Origin: Salarias fasciatus
Taxonomy: Eukaryota > Chordata > Actinopteri > Blenniiformes > Blenniidae
Assembly (NCBI RefSeq): GCF_902148845.1
Contig: NC_043766.1
Span: 32,247,661-32,311,660, forward strand
Direction of reading: 5' to 3'
Length of the DNA: 64,000 nucleotides
The notes beneath the pieces were generated by a model that saw only the letters and a list, made by a program, of their open reading frames with translations, was not told where the DNA came from and did not search any database. The position numbers were made by a program, and so were the translations under genes. Shown here piece after piece: positions 21,283-32,937 of this stretch (position 1 is its first letter; the number at the start of each line of letters is the position of its first letter).

Positions 21283-22336
21283 AACCAGGACAGACACATT
21301 GTACACCCAGTGTTCTTTTATTGACGTAATAAATTAAGTGGTTTATTATCAAAACATGTCGGCCTATGGCTTTTTTTTTTGTACAAATGCATCATATTAA
21401 AAAAATAACACTTAGAAAACAGCATTAGTGGTTGAGTTTTTTTGTTTCTTTCTTTTTTTTTTATATCTCAGTGTGTTGAAAACATACAAACTATAACCAT
21501 ACAGTGTGTTCAAAATACTGTGTGCTAATATATGGGTTTAAAAAATGGAGGATGTTTGGTGGTTTGTCTATAAAAGGAAGGTCCGTACATTATGAATGGA
21601 TGGCACATGTGTACATACCTCACAGCTGTATGCAGTCCTAAGGGATACTTAGATAGTAAAGTGTATAAAGGTACACTAAACACAACTAGGCCGGGTCTAC
21701 CGGGCAGGCTACGCTGCTCTACGCTAATCGTCACAAAGTTTATGTCAAAAAACTGTCAAATATTGTGCTTTCTGGCTAGAGTTACACATCCTAGGAGCAG
21801 GATTACAACACTACCACAGTACAGAGGACAAGGAGTGAGAGTCTTTTGCTAATCAAGGAGGTATTTCAAGCAACAGAAGAAAAAAAATTGCCCTTGGCAT
21901 TATGACAAAAAATAAATACTGCTTTTCTTTAATTACAATTGTGTATTCTCGTTTTTTTTGCTCAAGCAACAGAACCGTCGCCATAAGCCTTCAAAATGCA
22001 GAGTGGCGTCATGAGACGGAGCGCCGCGCTCCCGTCCGTTCAGCTCTCGGCGTTTCATTGAGCATCAGTCTCTGTGGGCTACACGTGCAGTCTGCCGAGG
22101 TCTCCGGCTGCTCGCCACTTCTGACAACCATCATAACGCTCGCAACAGCAGCCAGGCTCCTTTCGTTAAACCCTTAGATGCGTAGTTGTCCGAAAAAAAA
22201 AAAAAAAAAGGCCAGCTGACAGTCTAATGTTTTTCCATGAAAAATGTATATTTCATATCCCAGCTTTTTTTTTCAAAAAATATGTTCTCATGCCATTTTA
22301 AATTTTTACTGACTCATATACATTGTACAAAACTCC

Positions 22337-22372
<36 letters not shown>

Positions 22373-22528
22373 ACAACCCCTAAGGGGCCAAAAAAGAGCA
22401 TCATTTATTTCCTGTGGAATTTCATGGACTCTTTTATTCTTATCAACTCTGTAAGGAATTTATAAATTCTTGTGTCTGCGTGACTTACTTCACACCTAAA
22501 ATCTGATAAATGAGTATAATCTTTATCT

Positions 22529-23097
22529 TTAAAGTCCGAGTAAAGCAGAAATAAATTTGTGTTTTGAGTTTGTCATACTGCATAAACATGTGTCATTAAC
22601 CATACCCCCCCCCCCCCCCCCCCGCCCCTGGGGACGAGGGCAACCCGCGAGGCGGGCCGCTCGGGTTTATTTAGCTAACGGCATCGTTGCCCTGCACACT
22701 GTGGCAGACCAGGGAAGATGCACGAGCGATGTGGAGGTGACATGCCTGGTTAGCTGACTGGCTGACTGGTTAGCTCGCTGCAAACTGTCGTACGAGATGC
22801 TATCCGAGACTTGAAAGCTAGCAGGAAAACCACCGATGCTAATACGCTAGATGTATTTATATCGCTTCAGCTAAGGGGCGGGTTTATGCCAATGAGGGCC
22901 CGTTACGTAACGCGGCCCTGATTTCTGACACGCCCATAAATCGTGAACACAGAAGCGCTGAAAAAAGTCTGTGAAGTCTACCTCCAAAATTAAACATAAA
23001 TGTAGGAATGCCTTTTATATGTTGTAAAGAAACACATTTATGACCTATTTAAGGTGTTTAGAAGAAAATGGCTGATTTTGCTTTACTCGGACTTTAA
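22529..23097. mobile_element. TTAA-flanked MITE with 16-bp inverted ends
   Basis: TTAAAGTCCGAGTAAAGCA at 22529 is mirrored by TGCTTTACTCGGACTTTAA ending at 23097. Perfect inverted ends are bounded by TTAA, total 569 bp, with no coding frame. It has the same target type as the 16037-16717 element but a different terminal sequence, so it is a different family. Confidence 0.85.
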
Positions 23098-23199
23098 ACT
23101 TAGCATTGTGCATAAAATTAGCCAACTGAGCAGCTAAGATAAGCATGCATCTATGTATGAAAGCACGTTTTCATTTATCAGCTGATTACCCTGCACTGA

Positions 23200-23760
23200 A
23201 GTTAAACCCCGTTTACATGACAATGTTTTCAGGTGAAAACGCAAAACTTTAGTTGGGTTTAGGGTGTGTACAACAGCAGAGCTACTAAAAACACAACTTT
23301 TTGAAAGCGGCTCCAAAGGTAGAACTTTTTTTGAAAATGCTCCGACTCTGTTGCCTTGGAAAAATGGGAAAACAACATTTCTAAGAACACTGGGGCTCCG
23401 TCTCCATGTAGACTTTAAAAACGCCTGCTGCTGAGCATGCACACCAAATTACTCTTCTGCACATGTGCAGTAGATGGACAATAATCACAATGTTTTCCTC
23501 CAGAGTGTCATGACTCCCAATCCAGATTCTCCTGGACCTGGTAGTTTTAGAGGTGACCGTCACCGTAACAACAATCCATGTCTGGTTTCATTACAAAAAC
23601 TAACAGTAGCACCCACTAGTGGCCTGACAAGACAATTACACTGTTTTCAGCATTTTGTGCCATTTCCGTGTGAACGGACACCATTTTCAAAAAGTTGCTG
23701 TGTTAACGCAAAGGTTTTCCAAACAAAAACACAGACATTATCGTGCAAACAGGGTCTTGG
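23200..23760. mobile_element. GTTTACATGAC-type nonautonomous element, longest copy
   Basis: Starts near CCCCGTTTACATGACAATG and ends near CGTGCAAACAGGGTC. It carries the internal 'ttctgcacatgtgcagtag' motif and has no coding frame. At least four shorter relatives lie elsewhere in the window. The superfamily is not determined. Confidence 0.55.
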
Positions 23761-24662
23761 CTATGACCAGGCAGCTGACTTAACTTGCTAATATTCATGT
23801 ATGTACTCTACCATTCTTAACTATTGTGAATATTATATATAGCTAGCAATCTATACACAATAGTGCATAGTGTGTGTGTGTGTGTGTATTTAAGAACAGT
23901 ATGGCGATTATTGTTTGCTAACAAAATTAGCCTACTTCAAAATTAGCTAACACTACACTCAGCCACAGGAAAGGAGCGAACCGACCATCCAGGGAAATAA
24001 GAGGGAAATGTCTGGCTCGCCATTGGACGAGTGTCGGGTGCCATCACTTATGCATCTAAGGGTTAAATGGAAAAAAAATCAAGGTCTACACTGTCCTCCC
24101 CTCTGAGGGTAAAGTGCCACATTGGACTTCGAATAGAGAGACCACAGACGAAGAAGAAACAAACCGTTTGTGCCCTTTCATGCAATAAAAAGAGTGGTAG
24201 TGGTTTAGCCGGTCCCTGGATTTCCGATGTGTTGGCTGAAAAAAATCACTGAACACTTTGATTGTGTCTCTGACATTTAGTGCAAAACAACTCATAAAGA
24301 ATCCGGTGAAATCCAGTTTCAAAAAGTCCAAACTACAAAGAGAAACCCCACGTCGCACACGTTATTCAAAGTTAGTCCACGTTTTGCCTCTTCTCTCGGC
24401 CACGTCCGTCTCAGACGGCAACGAGAAAATCACCAACACCACTGAAGAGATTATGAAACACACACCGACCTCAGATAATTGTTGTCTAGTACGGTAATTT
24501 TTTGGCAACTCCTGAATGAATCATCGTCACTACAAATTACACAGACTCACTATCACCACCTCGGACCGTTACAAGAGTTCATTGTTTTTCCCTTTGAAGG
24601 ATTTTCCTCACATGTTTAATGACCGGTCAGTTCAGTCAGGACTCGCACCGACGCCACGGCCT

Positions 24663-26403
24663 TCACACCCCGTTGGCTATGGCGCAGTTTCCGATCACCT
24701 CCCCTCCGGTGGCGAGCGCGTAGGAGGCGGGCACCGCTGCCAGAGCGGTGGCCGCGGCCACTGTGGCGCCCCCGGTGGCCGTGAGGTGCAGCGGCGTGTC
24801 GTGGACGCGGGAGTAGTCCCTGTCAGTCTTGGCCAGCAGGAGGTGCTGCTCGCCCGGGTGGAGGAGGGTCCGGCGGGTGAAGGTCTCCCCGTCGGCGATG
24901 CTCTCGGGCAGCGGCTGGCCCCGCGGCTCGGGCAGCAGCAGCAGGCAGATGATGCACAGCAGCGTGCAGCAGGCGAAGATCACGTGGTGCAGGAAATAGC
25001 CCTTCTGGTTGTGGAGCTCCATGATGGGGGCGGTAAGCATGCCGAAGCCGGCGCTGGCCAGCACCAGGCCCAACCCCCCGCCTCTGGACAGACACACAGA
25101 ACCCACAGGTGAAATTTTACCAGAAAGAGAACCCTCAATAAACACAGAAGTGTGAGATGTGTGCAACTAGTTCCCCTTCTCTTTAAAGTAACCTCGACCG
25201 GATTTCATGTCTTCAGCATGAAGCCGAGCTTCTTCTACAGTTAATATACATTATATATCAGGAACAATGTTTAAAGCATGTAACTCATCTGACTTTTCTT
25301 TTACTATTTTCTTTGTGTGTTTTAAATTCTTAGTTAAAATTTTCATTTTGGGAGAATAGTTACCAGAAACATTATGAATTCAGACAGATGCGTCTGACTT
25401 GAAAAACAGACTGAACCTCATGTTTCCTCCCATTCTGGACTAGGTTTATTCCGATTTATTTGTCTCCTCTGCACAGTGGTTAAAGCTACGTCAAAGCACA
25501 TTAAAATGGAGCAGAGTTGCTGAATCCCATGAGGGGGAAACTCATGTGATTAACTCTTGACACACATTCACACACCAATTAAAATATTGGTGAAAAGATG
25601 GATCTCCTTTATCTTCCATGTCCTGTCCGTATTCCATATGCATGTACACACACACACACACATACACACACACACACCACACACCACACACACACACACA
25701 CACGTGGAATATAGTCACAGCTCACCTTTTCTTATGCTTCAATCAACAAAATCCAAATTACTCATTTTGACTGAGTCGTGTATCTCATCAGCCAACAAAG
25801 AACATTAATACTATTATGAATGTGTGTGTGAGCTCAGGTATTTTCCCAGATGGCGTTCGGGCTCACCTGATGACAGTTGGAGTGATTTCGGCGCAGAAGA
25901 AGATGCTGAGGGTGCTGACGGCGTGAGAGGAGAACATGCCGATGATGGAGAACGCCACCGAGAACTTCCTGTTCAGCGTGTCTCTCAGAACTGGTCAGAC
26001 AATAGGGTTCATAAAAAACAAAAACAGAGAGATATGTTAAAGTGGCTCTTAAAGAGCTAGATCAGGCGTCTGCTACCTAAAACTGTTGTAATCCATGTAA
26101 AATGATGATATGACAAGCAATCAGTGTTTCAACCTCAGAAGATTAAAACGACCGGATATAGTCTAAAACAATTGACAATTTGAACCCATAGAGGGCAGCA
26201 TTTCTCTCTGAATACTGAAAGATTTGAGCTGCACCTTCTTCCTTTTAGAGGATGATGCTACATAATGTCAGTCTCATGTCAACTGTCCCCTCAGAAATAT
26301 GTTTAAACATGTCCAACGCTTAATTTTCCAGCTATGCAACCTGGTTTTATAATCACTGCTCAGGCCGTACCTATGTCGTGGCGAAGGCTGTACTTTCCAA
26401 TCA
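24663..26403 (-). CDS. slc22a23: Solute carrier family 22 member 23, C-terminal three exons
   Basis: Minus-strand exons 26403-26371 (VIGKYSLRHDI), 25990-25867 (LNRKFSVAFSIIGMF, FFCAEITPTVIR) and 25083-24663 (GGGLGLVLASAGFGML, GYFLHHVIFACCTLLCII, ending CAIANGV). They splice in phase with GT-AG sites and give about 192 residues of an MFS transporter: the last transmembrane helices and the long cytosolic tail (PLPESIADGETFTRRTLLH). SLC22A23 is an orphan organic-ion-transporter-like membrane protein; its substrate is not established. The 33-bp exon is the least certain but its phases fit both sides. All upstream exons are missing: the 5' direction meets the 500-N gap at 26658. No frameshift is seen. 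The gene neighbours PSMG4 tail-to-tail. Confidence 0.9.
25645..25702. repeat. (CA)n microsatellite in SLC22A23 intron
   Basis: Interrupted (CA)n between the last two SLC22A23 exons. Confidence 0.95.
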
Positions 26404-26657
26404 CTGTATTCCAGCAGAGAGCGGCGGAGAGAAGAAAGAGACAAACAGGTCAGCACAAAAAGCAGCAGTGCTGAACAATTACAAAAAATACTGCAGAAGT
26501 AGGCCTAGAAGGGTTTTCTCTCATCCAGGAGCAGCTCGACGTCTAAAGCCTGCAGAACGTCGCTCCTCCAGGACTGTGCTCATGTTAGGTACACTTTCTT
26601 TTCCACAGATAATGTACTGCAGCAAACTGCATCACATTATGGAGCAGACAGGGGCAA
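26404..26657. other. Contig end left of the gap
   Basis: No further SLC22A23 exon is recognised before the N run starts. Confidence 0.5.
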
Positions 26658-27157
26658 NNNNNNNNNNNNNNNNNNNNNNNNNNNNNNNNNNNNNNNNNNN
26701 NNNNNNNNNNNNNNNNNNNNNNNNNNNNNNNNNNNNNNNNNNNNNNNNNNNNNNNNNNNNNNNNNNNNNNNNNNNNNNNNNNNNNNNNNNNNNNNNNNNN
26801 NNNNNNNNNNNNNNNNNNNNNNNNNNNNNNNNNNNNNNNNNNNNNNNNNNNNNNNNNNNNNNNNNNNNNNNNNNNNNNNNNNNNNNNNNNNNNNNNNNNN
26901 NNNNNNNNNNNNNNNNNNNNNNNNNNNNNNNNNNNNNNNNNNNNNNNNNNNNNNNNNNNNNNNNNNNNNNNNNNNNNNNNNNNNNNNNNNNNNNNNNNNN
27001 NNNNNNNNNNNNNNNNNNNNNNNNNNNNNNNNNNNNNNNNNNNNNNNNNNNNNNNNNNNNNNNNNNNNNNNNNNNNNNNNNNNNNNNNNNNNNNNNNNNN
27101 NNNNNNNNNNNNNNNNNNNNNNNNNNNNNNNNNNNNNNNNNNNNNNNNNNNNNNNNN
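26658..27157. other. Assembly gap, exactly 500 N
   Basis: A round-number run of 500 Ns, typical of a scaffolding placeholder and not a measured distance. SLC22A23 (-) and EXOC2 (+) both point their missing 5' halves into it. The long open frames called across it are artefacts. Confidence 0.99.
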
Positions 27158-27467
27158 TTCAGCGAGGTGAAGAACGCAGTGCACCTGCCGCTAGGCCTCA
27201 TGGGAATTATGGCCATTAAGAAAACCCGAAAAACAGACCAGTTGGACGCATTGGCGTTTTTAAAATGAGTGATTCTTCCATTGCCTGACAGCAGTAATTT
27301 AGCAATGCTTTGATCGTATGAAAACACAGAATTGTTGATTCCTTCCTTTAAATTTTTATTTTAATATCTAATACCAAATTTAAGAAAGTGCACTGCATGT
27401 CTTCTGACTCATTTTCGGTTGTGTGACTTGATTTATTCCTCTGTTTTTTTGTTTCTCGCCCCTGCAG
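27158..27467. other. Contig start right of the gap (EXOC2 intron)
   Basis: No exon is recognised before the first EXOC2 acceptor at 27466-27467. Confidence 0.5.
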
Positions 27468-30400
27468 ACCGGCGAAAGTCTGGACAGGTGGAAAAATCTA
27501 AGAAGAACGCCAGGCAGAGGCAGAACGACTTCAAAGTACGCGCGGGCCTTTTCCGACACTTTGCTGTGAAGGCGAGTGCTGCGTTCGTTCACGACGCCGT
27601 GTGTTCCGCAGAAAATGATCGAGGAGTTGACCAACCGGCTGGTGAAGCTGATCCGCGGCGCCCTGCTTCCCGCCACGCTGCCCCAGGGAGCTCGGCCTGT
27701 ACGCCGGCTGGGAGAGCAAGACGGAGCTGACGGGCGCCTGGCTCACTCAGATCATACACACCGTCAGGTCCGAGCAGCGTTCGGCCGCGTCCGTCCGACG
27801 ACGCGCCTCCCCGTTTCTGACATCTCCTCCCGTCCTCTGCAGAGGCTGCCACGACGCCCTGTCCGCTCTGGAGATCCCCAACGACATGCTGCAGGTGATC
27901 CAGGACCTGCTGCTGGACCTGAGGGTCCACTGCCTCATGGTGACGCTGCACCACACCACGGAGGTGAGAGCGGCCGGGGGGTGTCTGATGATACAAGAAA
28001 ATCAAGATTTCAATCAATTTATCATCTCTCACGTGAAAATGTGTCGCATTTCATTTTAGAGAAGTTTCATGTTTGCACAGAAACTGACTTGTTTAAATTT
28101 TACTGATTAAACTTCACACAACAACAGATTCAGGATGGAAAGGCATCTCTTCTGTGTTTTCAGCATGTTGTCGTGTAAATGTGAAACTGCTCTGAAATGA
28201 AAACTATGTAGTTTTCATGTGAGGCCATCAGTGGGCGGCCCTGTTTGTCTGTGGGAGTCGAGACGCTGTGGAGGCAAGCGTCGCCGTTCTTGTCCGTCTG
28301 AGCAGCAAAAAACAAGTCAGTGTGGCCCAGAGCAGTTCCGTCGCAGCGGTTCTGGAGTGTAGCACGGAGACAGAGCATGTTGAGAAAAGTTAAAAGTTGC
28401 CCCACCCCCGGGTCACATGACAATGGAGTCGAAGCGTTTTCAAAAGTTGTGTTTTTCAGAGCCTCATGTTGGAACATCTGAGGAGCAGAAGTGCAAATAA
28501 AACACCAACAACTTCTAGTTTAAAAAAAAAAAAATTCCTCCTGCTTTCTCACATCTCTTTCCTATTATGTTGAAAGAACCTTATTGATACGGGTTTTTTC
28601 TGAACTCATGTAGCCCATTTCCAAAATCATCTTAAATCCTCCTGCTCTTCCATGTTGTTAGTAAAGAGTGGAGATCCACATACTTTACATATGAAACTGA
28701 AGACGTAGCAGACCTTCACCTCCGATACAGTAGCTGTTTGAGACGGCGAGTTGTGCCGACAGTAGAGGGACGTGTCTGTCTTTGGTGGCCACCGTCCTCA
28801 GCTGCCGCCGGTGGCTCGTACGTCTGCACAGGGCTGTAACGGAGGAAGTGTGATGAGACTAAAAGCAGACGCTGGGTTTCACTTGTGGTGAGTTTGGTCA
28901 TTTTGAGAAGAGTGACTGGTTTTCACTTAAACTCCTCTGCTCTCCTCCACTTCACACGTTGCATCAAACTGCGGTCTGAGCACCAAGACTTGGAAGTGTG
29001 TGGTTTTACCACTCACCTTTATTTTGTTTTGTTTTTTTTACCGTATTGACGAGGCATTAAAGATTCGGTTTTAGCTGTGAAGCAGGTTGAGGTTTCCTGC
29101 TCTTCACTTGACATTTGTGTTTTTGGTCCCGTCAGATGTGAGACGGCTCGCTGAGAAAGAGGACTGGGTGGTGGACAATGAGGGAATCACCAGCCTGGTG
29201 AGTGTGGCGTCGCATGAAGCAGCTCCCTTTATAATAAAGAGCGAGAAGAAATCTGACTTGGAGTTGAACTTGCATTTGTTTGAGCTTTCAAACAGCAAAA
29301 GAAAGATGACATTGTTTACTCATTCAGCCCAGTGCGTAAAAATATCACCATATTTTCACACCATGCACCGTTCATAGAACCTCTTCCCACTATAGACTAA
29401 ACCGATATCCATATATGCTGTATATAGTACACATTGCATATAATATGCTATATATAAGTATAAACACAATACTTTTCATATAATATTCATTCTTGTCACA
29501 ATGAATATGAAGAGAGCCTCCATTCACATACTGTATTATATATATATAATATATATATATATATATAATATATATAATATATATCACACTCACACATACA
29601 CATACATAATATAACTGTCAATATTTAGAAAATATAACTGTCAATATTTAGAAAAATGCCAAAACTTAAAATATGTTTTTTTAATACGCTGAATCAATAG
29701 AATGAAATATGCCTAGATCTAGTTCTCATGTCCAGTGATAGTTGTGCCTTAAAACATTTAAAGTTTGGTTTTCGGTGGCGTTTATGAAGTAAAGATTGTG
29801 CGTGCGTGTGCGCGCGCTTGTGTATGTGTGCATGTGCGTGCGTGCGTGTGTGTTGTCAGGTGAATTGTGCGCGGTGTGACGGACGCGGTTCCTGTTTCTG
29901 ACTCTCTGCAGCCCTCTCAGTTCGAGCAGTGCATGATCCAGATGCTGCAGTCACTCAAAGAGCCTCTGGACATCAAAGCGGGAGAAATCAATGTAAGACG
30001 CCAGCGTGTGAGCGCCGCTGGCCGTGAAGCAACCGGAGTTACAGACGTGTGCTAATTGATTCATGTAAACTTTGTCAGTTTGTAGGTTTAAAACACAGAC
30101 TGGACGACGTCTCTGTTCGTTATGTGACGTTGAGTAACGCCTCTGCTGTACATTAGGTGGCGGTGTTGAGTCTTTTCTTCACCTCTTATCACAATTTTGT
30201 CTCTTTCCACGTACTCGACTGGGTCCAGTTTATATCTGCTTATCACATAGAACACACCACTGTGTATTTGTCAAAAGCCTTCCGCTGTCCTCCTTTAATG
30301 GGCTTTTCCGCTTCTTCAGGTGTTGCAGCTGGACCAGGTCCAGGACCAGGCTGCAGAGCTCAGTGTGAGCATCATGAAGGTGAGCTCTCACTAAGTCACT

Positions 30401-31315
30401 CCTTTAAAAATGCACTCCATGCGGATTTTGCAGTATGTGTCAAGTAGGGATGCGCCGATACCAGTGTCGGGTCTGATCATGCACTGAGTACTCGTGCTTG
30501 TGAAAGCTCCACAAGTGTCGCGTGACGTTGTGTCAGCAACGTCAGCAGCAGGTTGACAGGAGAGGACGAGCGACGTCCTCGGTTGGAGATTCTTTGATGT
30601 TAACAAAAGTACAACACAGGAACACTTATCCTTTAGAGAAGTGTGAAGTCTCGGCCTTGAGAGTTGGAGCTGTGTTTCTTTTGCTGCATCTGGAGTGAAA
30701 AACAGTTTGCGGTTCAACTTCTAATCACTTCGTTTGGCAAATCCTGTGGAAAATACAGGAGAAGACATTGAAGAGATGTGAAGACGTACGATCAAATCAG
30801 TGGTGTCAGTTGAAGAGACGACTGATCACGTCACAGGTCACAGGACAGCCGAACATGAGAGGCAGGTAGAGCCATGCTGTAGAAAACCCGCTGAGACACA
30901 GGAAGAACATGCAAACTCAGCCCGAAAAGCAAACCCAGCTCATCCGTTCCGGTCAGGAGGAATGCGTGACGCGTCGGTTTTGTGTCCATGTGTTTCATCC
31001 AGGTGTTCATAACCTGCTTGGAGCAGCTGAGCACGAAGTCGGATGGAGACGGCGAAGCCTCCCAGTAAGCGCCTCCTCGGTTTGTTCTCCGTTCATCTGC
31101 TCTGACTGTGGAAACATGTTGAAAACCCCTCCTGTCCGTCTGCAGCAGCATGTCGGTGGACCTGTCCTCCCCTGATCACTTCTCTGGCATCCAAGGGGCT
31201 TCACTCCCACATCTGTATGTACATTTTTCTTTTTTCTTTTTTTTTTTTTCGTAGATATTTTCATTTCCTATAAACTGTTTTGAGGTTTATACACTTAAAA
31301 TCCCGCAACCAGACA

Positions 31316-31368
<53 letters not shown>

Positions 31369-32679
31369 TGTGTGTGTGTGTGCGTGTGGTGTGCGTGCGT
31401 GTGTGTGTGCGTGTGTGTGTGCGCGCGTGTGTGTCACTCATCTGAACCACTACATGTCATCGGGCTGTTTCCGTGTTGTGGACAAGAAGCAGATACGTCC
31501 TTGTTTCCTGTAAGTTGTTTGAGATGTTATTGAAGGAGGTTGAAGCACGAGGGAGGAGGAGGAAGAGGAGGAGGAGGAGGAAGAGTAGGGTGTAGAGTGC
31601 TTCTGGTAAAGGGAAATGGAGCAGGGTGCAGATGGGGTTTCCCCGCGCTTTTAGCAGCAGGGTTAAACAGACTGAACTGACCTCGCCGTTTACCCAGCGC
31701 TCATCTCCGCACCTCTGATTCCAGGAGCTCCTTTAAAACGGTTTTTGCTCCTTTGGATCAATTTCCCTGAAATCCAGAACGACCAATGAAAACACGAGAC
31801 GGTCCGTCACAGCTGAGACCGTGATGTGACTGTCTGAAGCACCTGCTGGCTCAAAGCAACAAAACACACCAAGTGTATTTATGTTCCAGCGTTGTGTTGG
31901 AAGTGAGCTTCCTACTCTTATGCAGGGGGTCAGGTCATTAGTGTCGGAGTCGCCTCTTCCAATGGGAAACCAACTTCAAACGGGGGTGAACATCGGTCAG
32001 ACAGCGTGTGTGCGCTGTCACAGCCCGCCTGCAGTGCCGTCAGAGCCCACCAGGGGGCCACAGCCGGCACTCTGAGAGACACAGGTGGCCACACAGTGGT
32101 GCAGTGGTTTGCTCTGCCTCCTCACAACCAGAGCGTTCCAGTTGAAGTCTGAGCCAGAGCATCTGTCTGTGGCTGTTTCCTTCCGGTATCCATGAAGGCT
32201 GCAGGCGACTCTGAACGAACCAGACGTACAAGTCAGCCCACTTCTCACTGCTGTCTCGCTCCGCTGTTGGCTTTAAGCCCTCTGCGTGTCCGTTTACACG
32301 GGAATTCTGGTCGGAGTCCCTCATAACACAACTTTCAGAACATGGCTTTTAGGAGAGCTGCAGCTCTTGTGTCCATGGAGAACACTGCAGCTGGTCCTGC
32401 ACCGCGGCCGGAGTCAGCAGTTCTTCTGCACATGCTCAGTAGATCAACTGTCAGGTCCTGTAGGTAGCATTAGCAGCCTCAGATAAACTTTAGCTTTCAT
32501 CTGTAGAGAATTCTGCTGCTTTCGACTTGTTTCCAGTTCAGCTGAGTGTTTTTCTGGCTGCTTCTTCGTCTGGTGACAGAGCATCTTCCTCCCTCTAACT
32601 GTTCAGCCGAAATCAAAGAGTAAATCAGACATGACATCGACACGAATGTTTTTATTCCCATTGCCTGTTAAAGTAACTG

Positions 32680-32732
<53 letters not shown>

Positions 32733-32872
32733 TGCAGGAGCAGCGTCTGCTCATCATCCTCAGTAACTGCCAGTACCTGGAGAGACACACCTTCCTCAAC
32801 CTGGCCGACCACTTTGAGAAGCACGGCTTTACCGGCACCGAGAAGATCACCCGGGTCAGTATCTGTGTGTGT

Positions 32873-32937
<65 letters not shown>

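Larger units (their letters stand above)
21317..24662 (-). other. Probable long 3' UTR of SLC22A23, with inserted MITEs
   Basis: No coding exon lies between the PSMG4 poly(A) signal and the SLC22A23 stop codon at 24663. TTTATT at 21317-21322 (AATAAA on the minus strand) could end the SLC22A23 transcript, giving a 3.3-kb 3' UTR; other TTTATT sites between would give shorter forms. The interval includes two MITEs (22529-23097; about 23200-23760), a T-run at 22341-22368 and a C-run at about 22606-22623. Confidence 0.4.

Noticed and set aside
24516-25112. 198-residue + strand frame rich in Gly/Ala
   Set aside because: It is antisense to the last SLC22A23 exon, whose protein is clearly recognisable on the other strand.
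26378-27327. Long open frames on both strands through the N run
   Set aside because: They are mostly translated Ns and have no sequence support.
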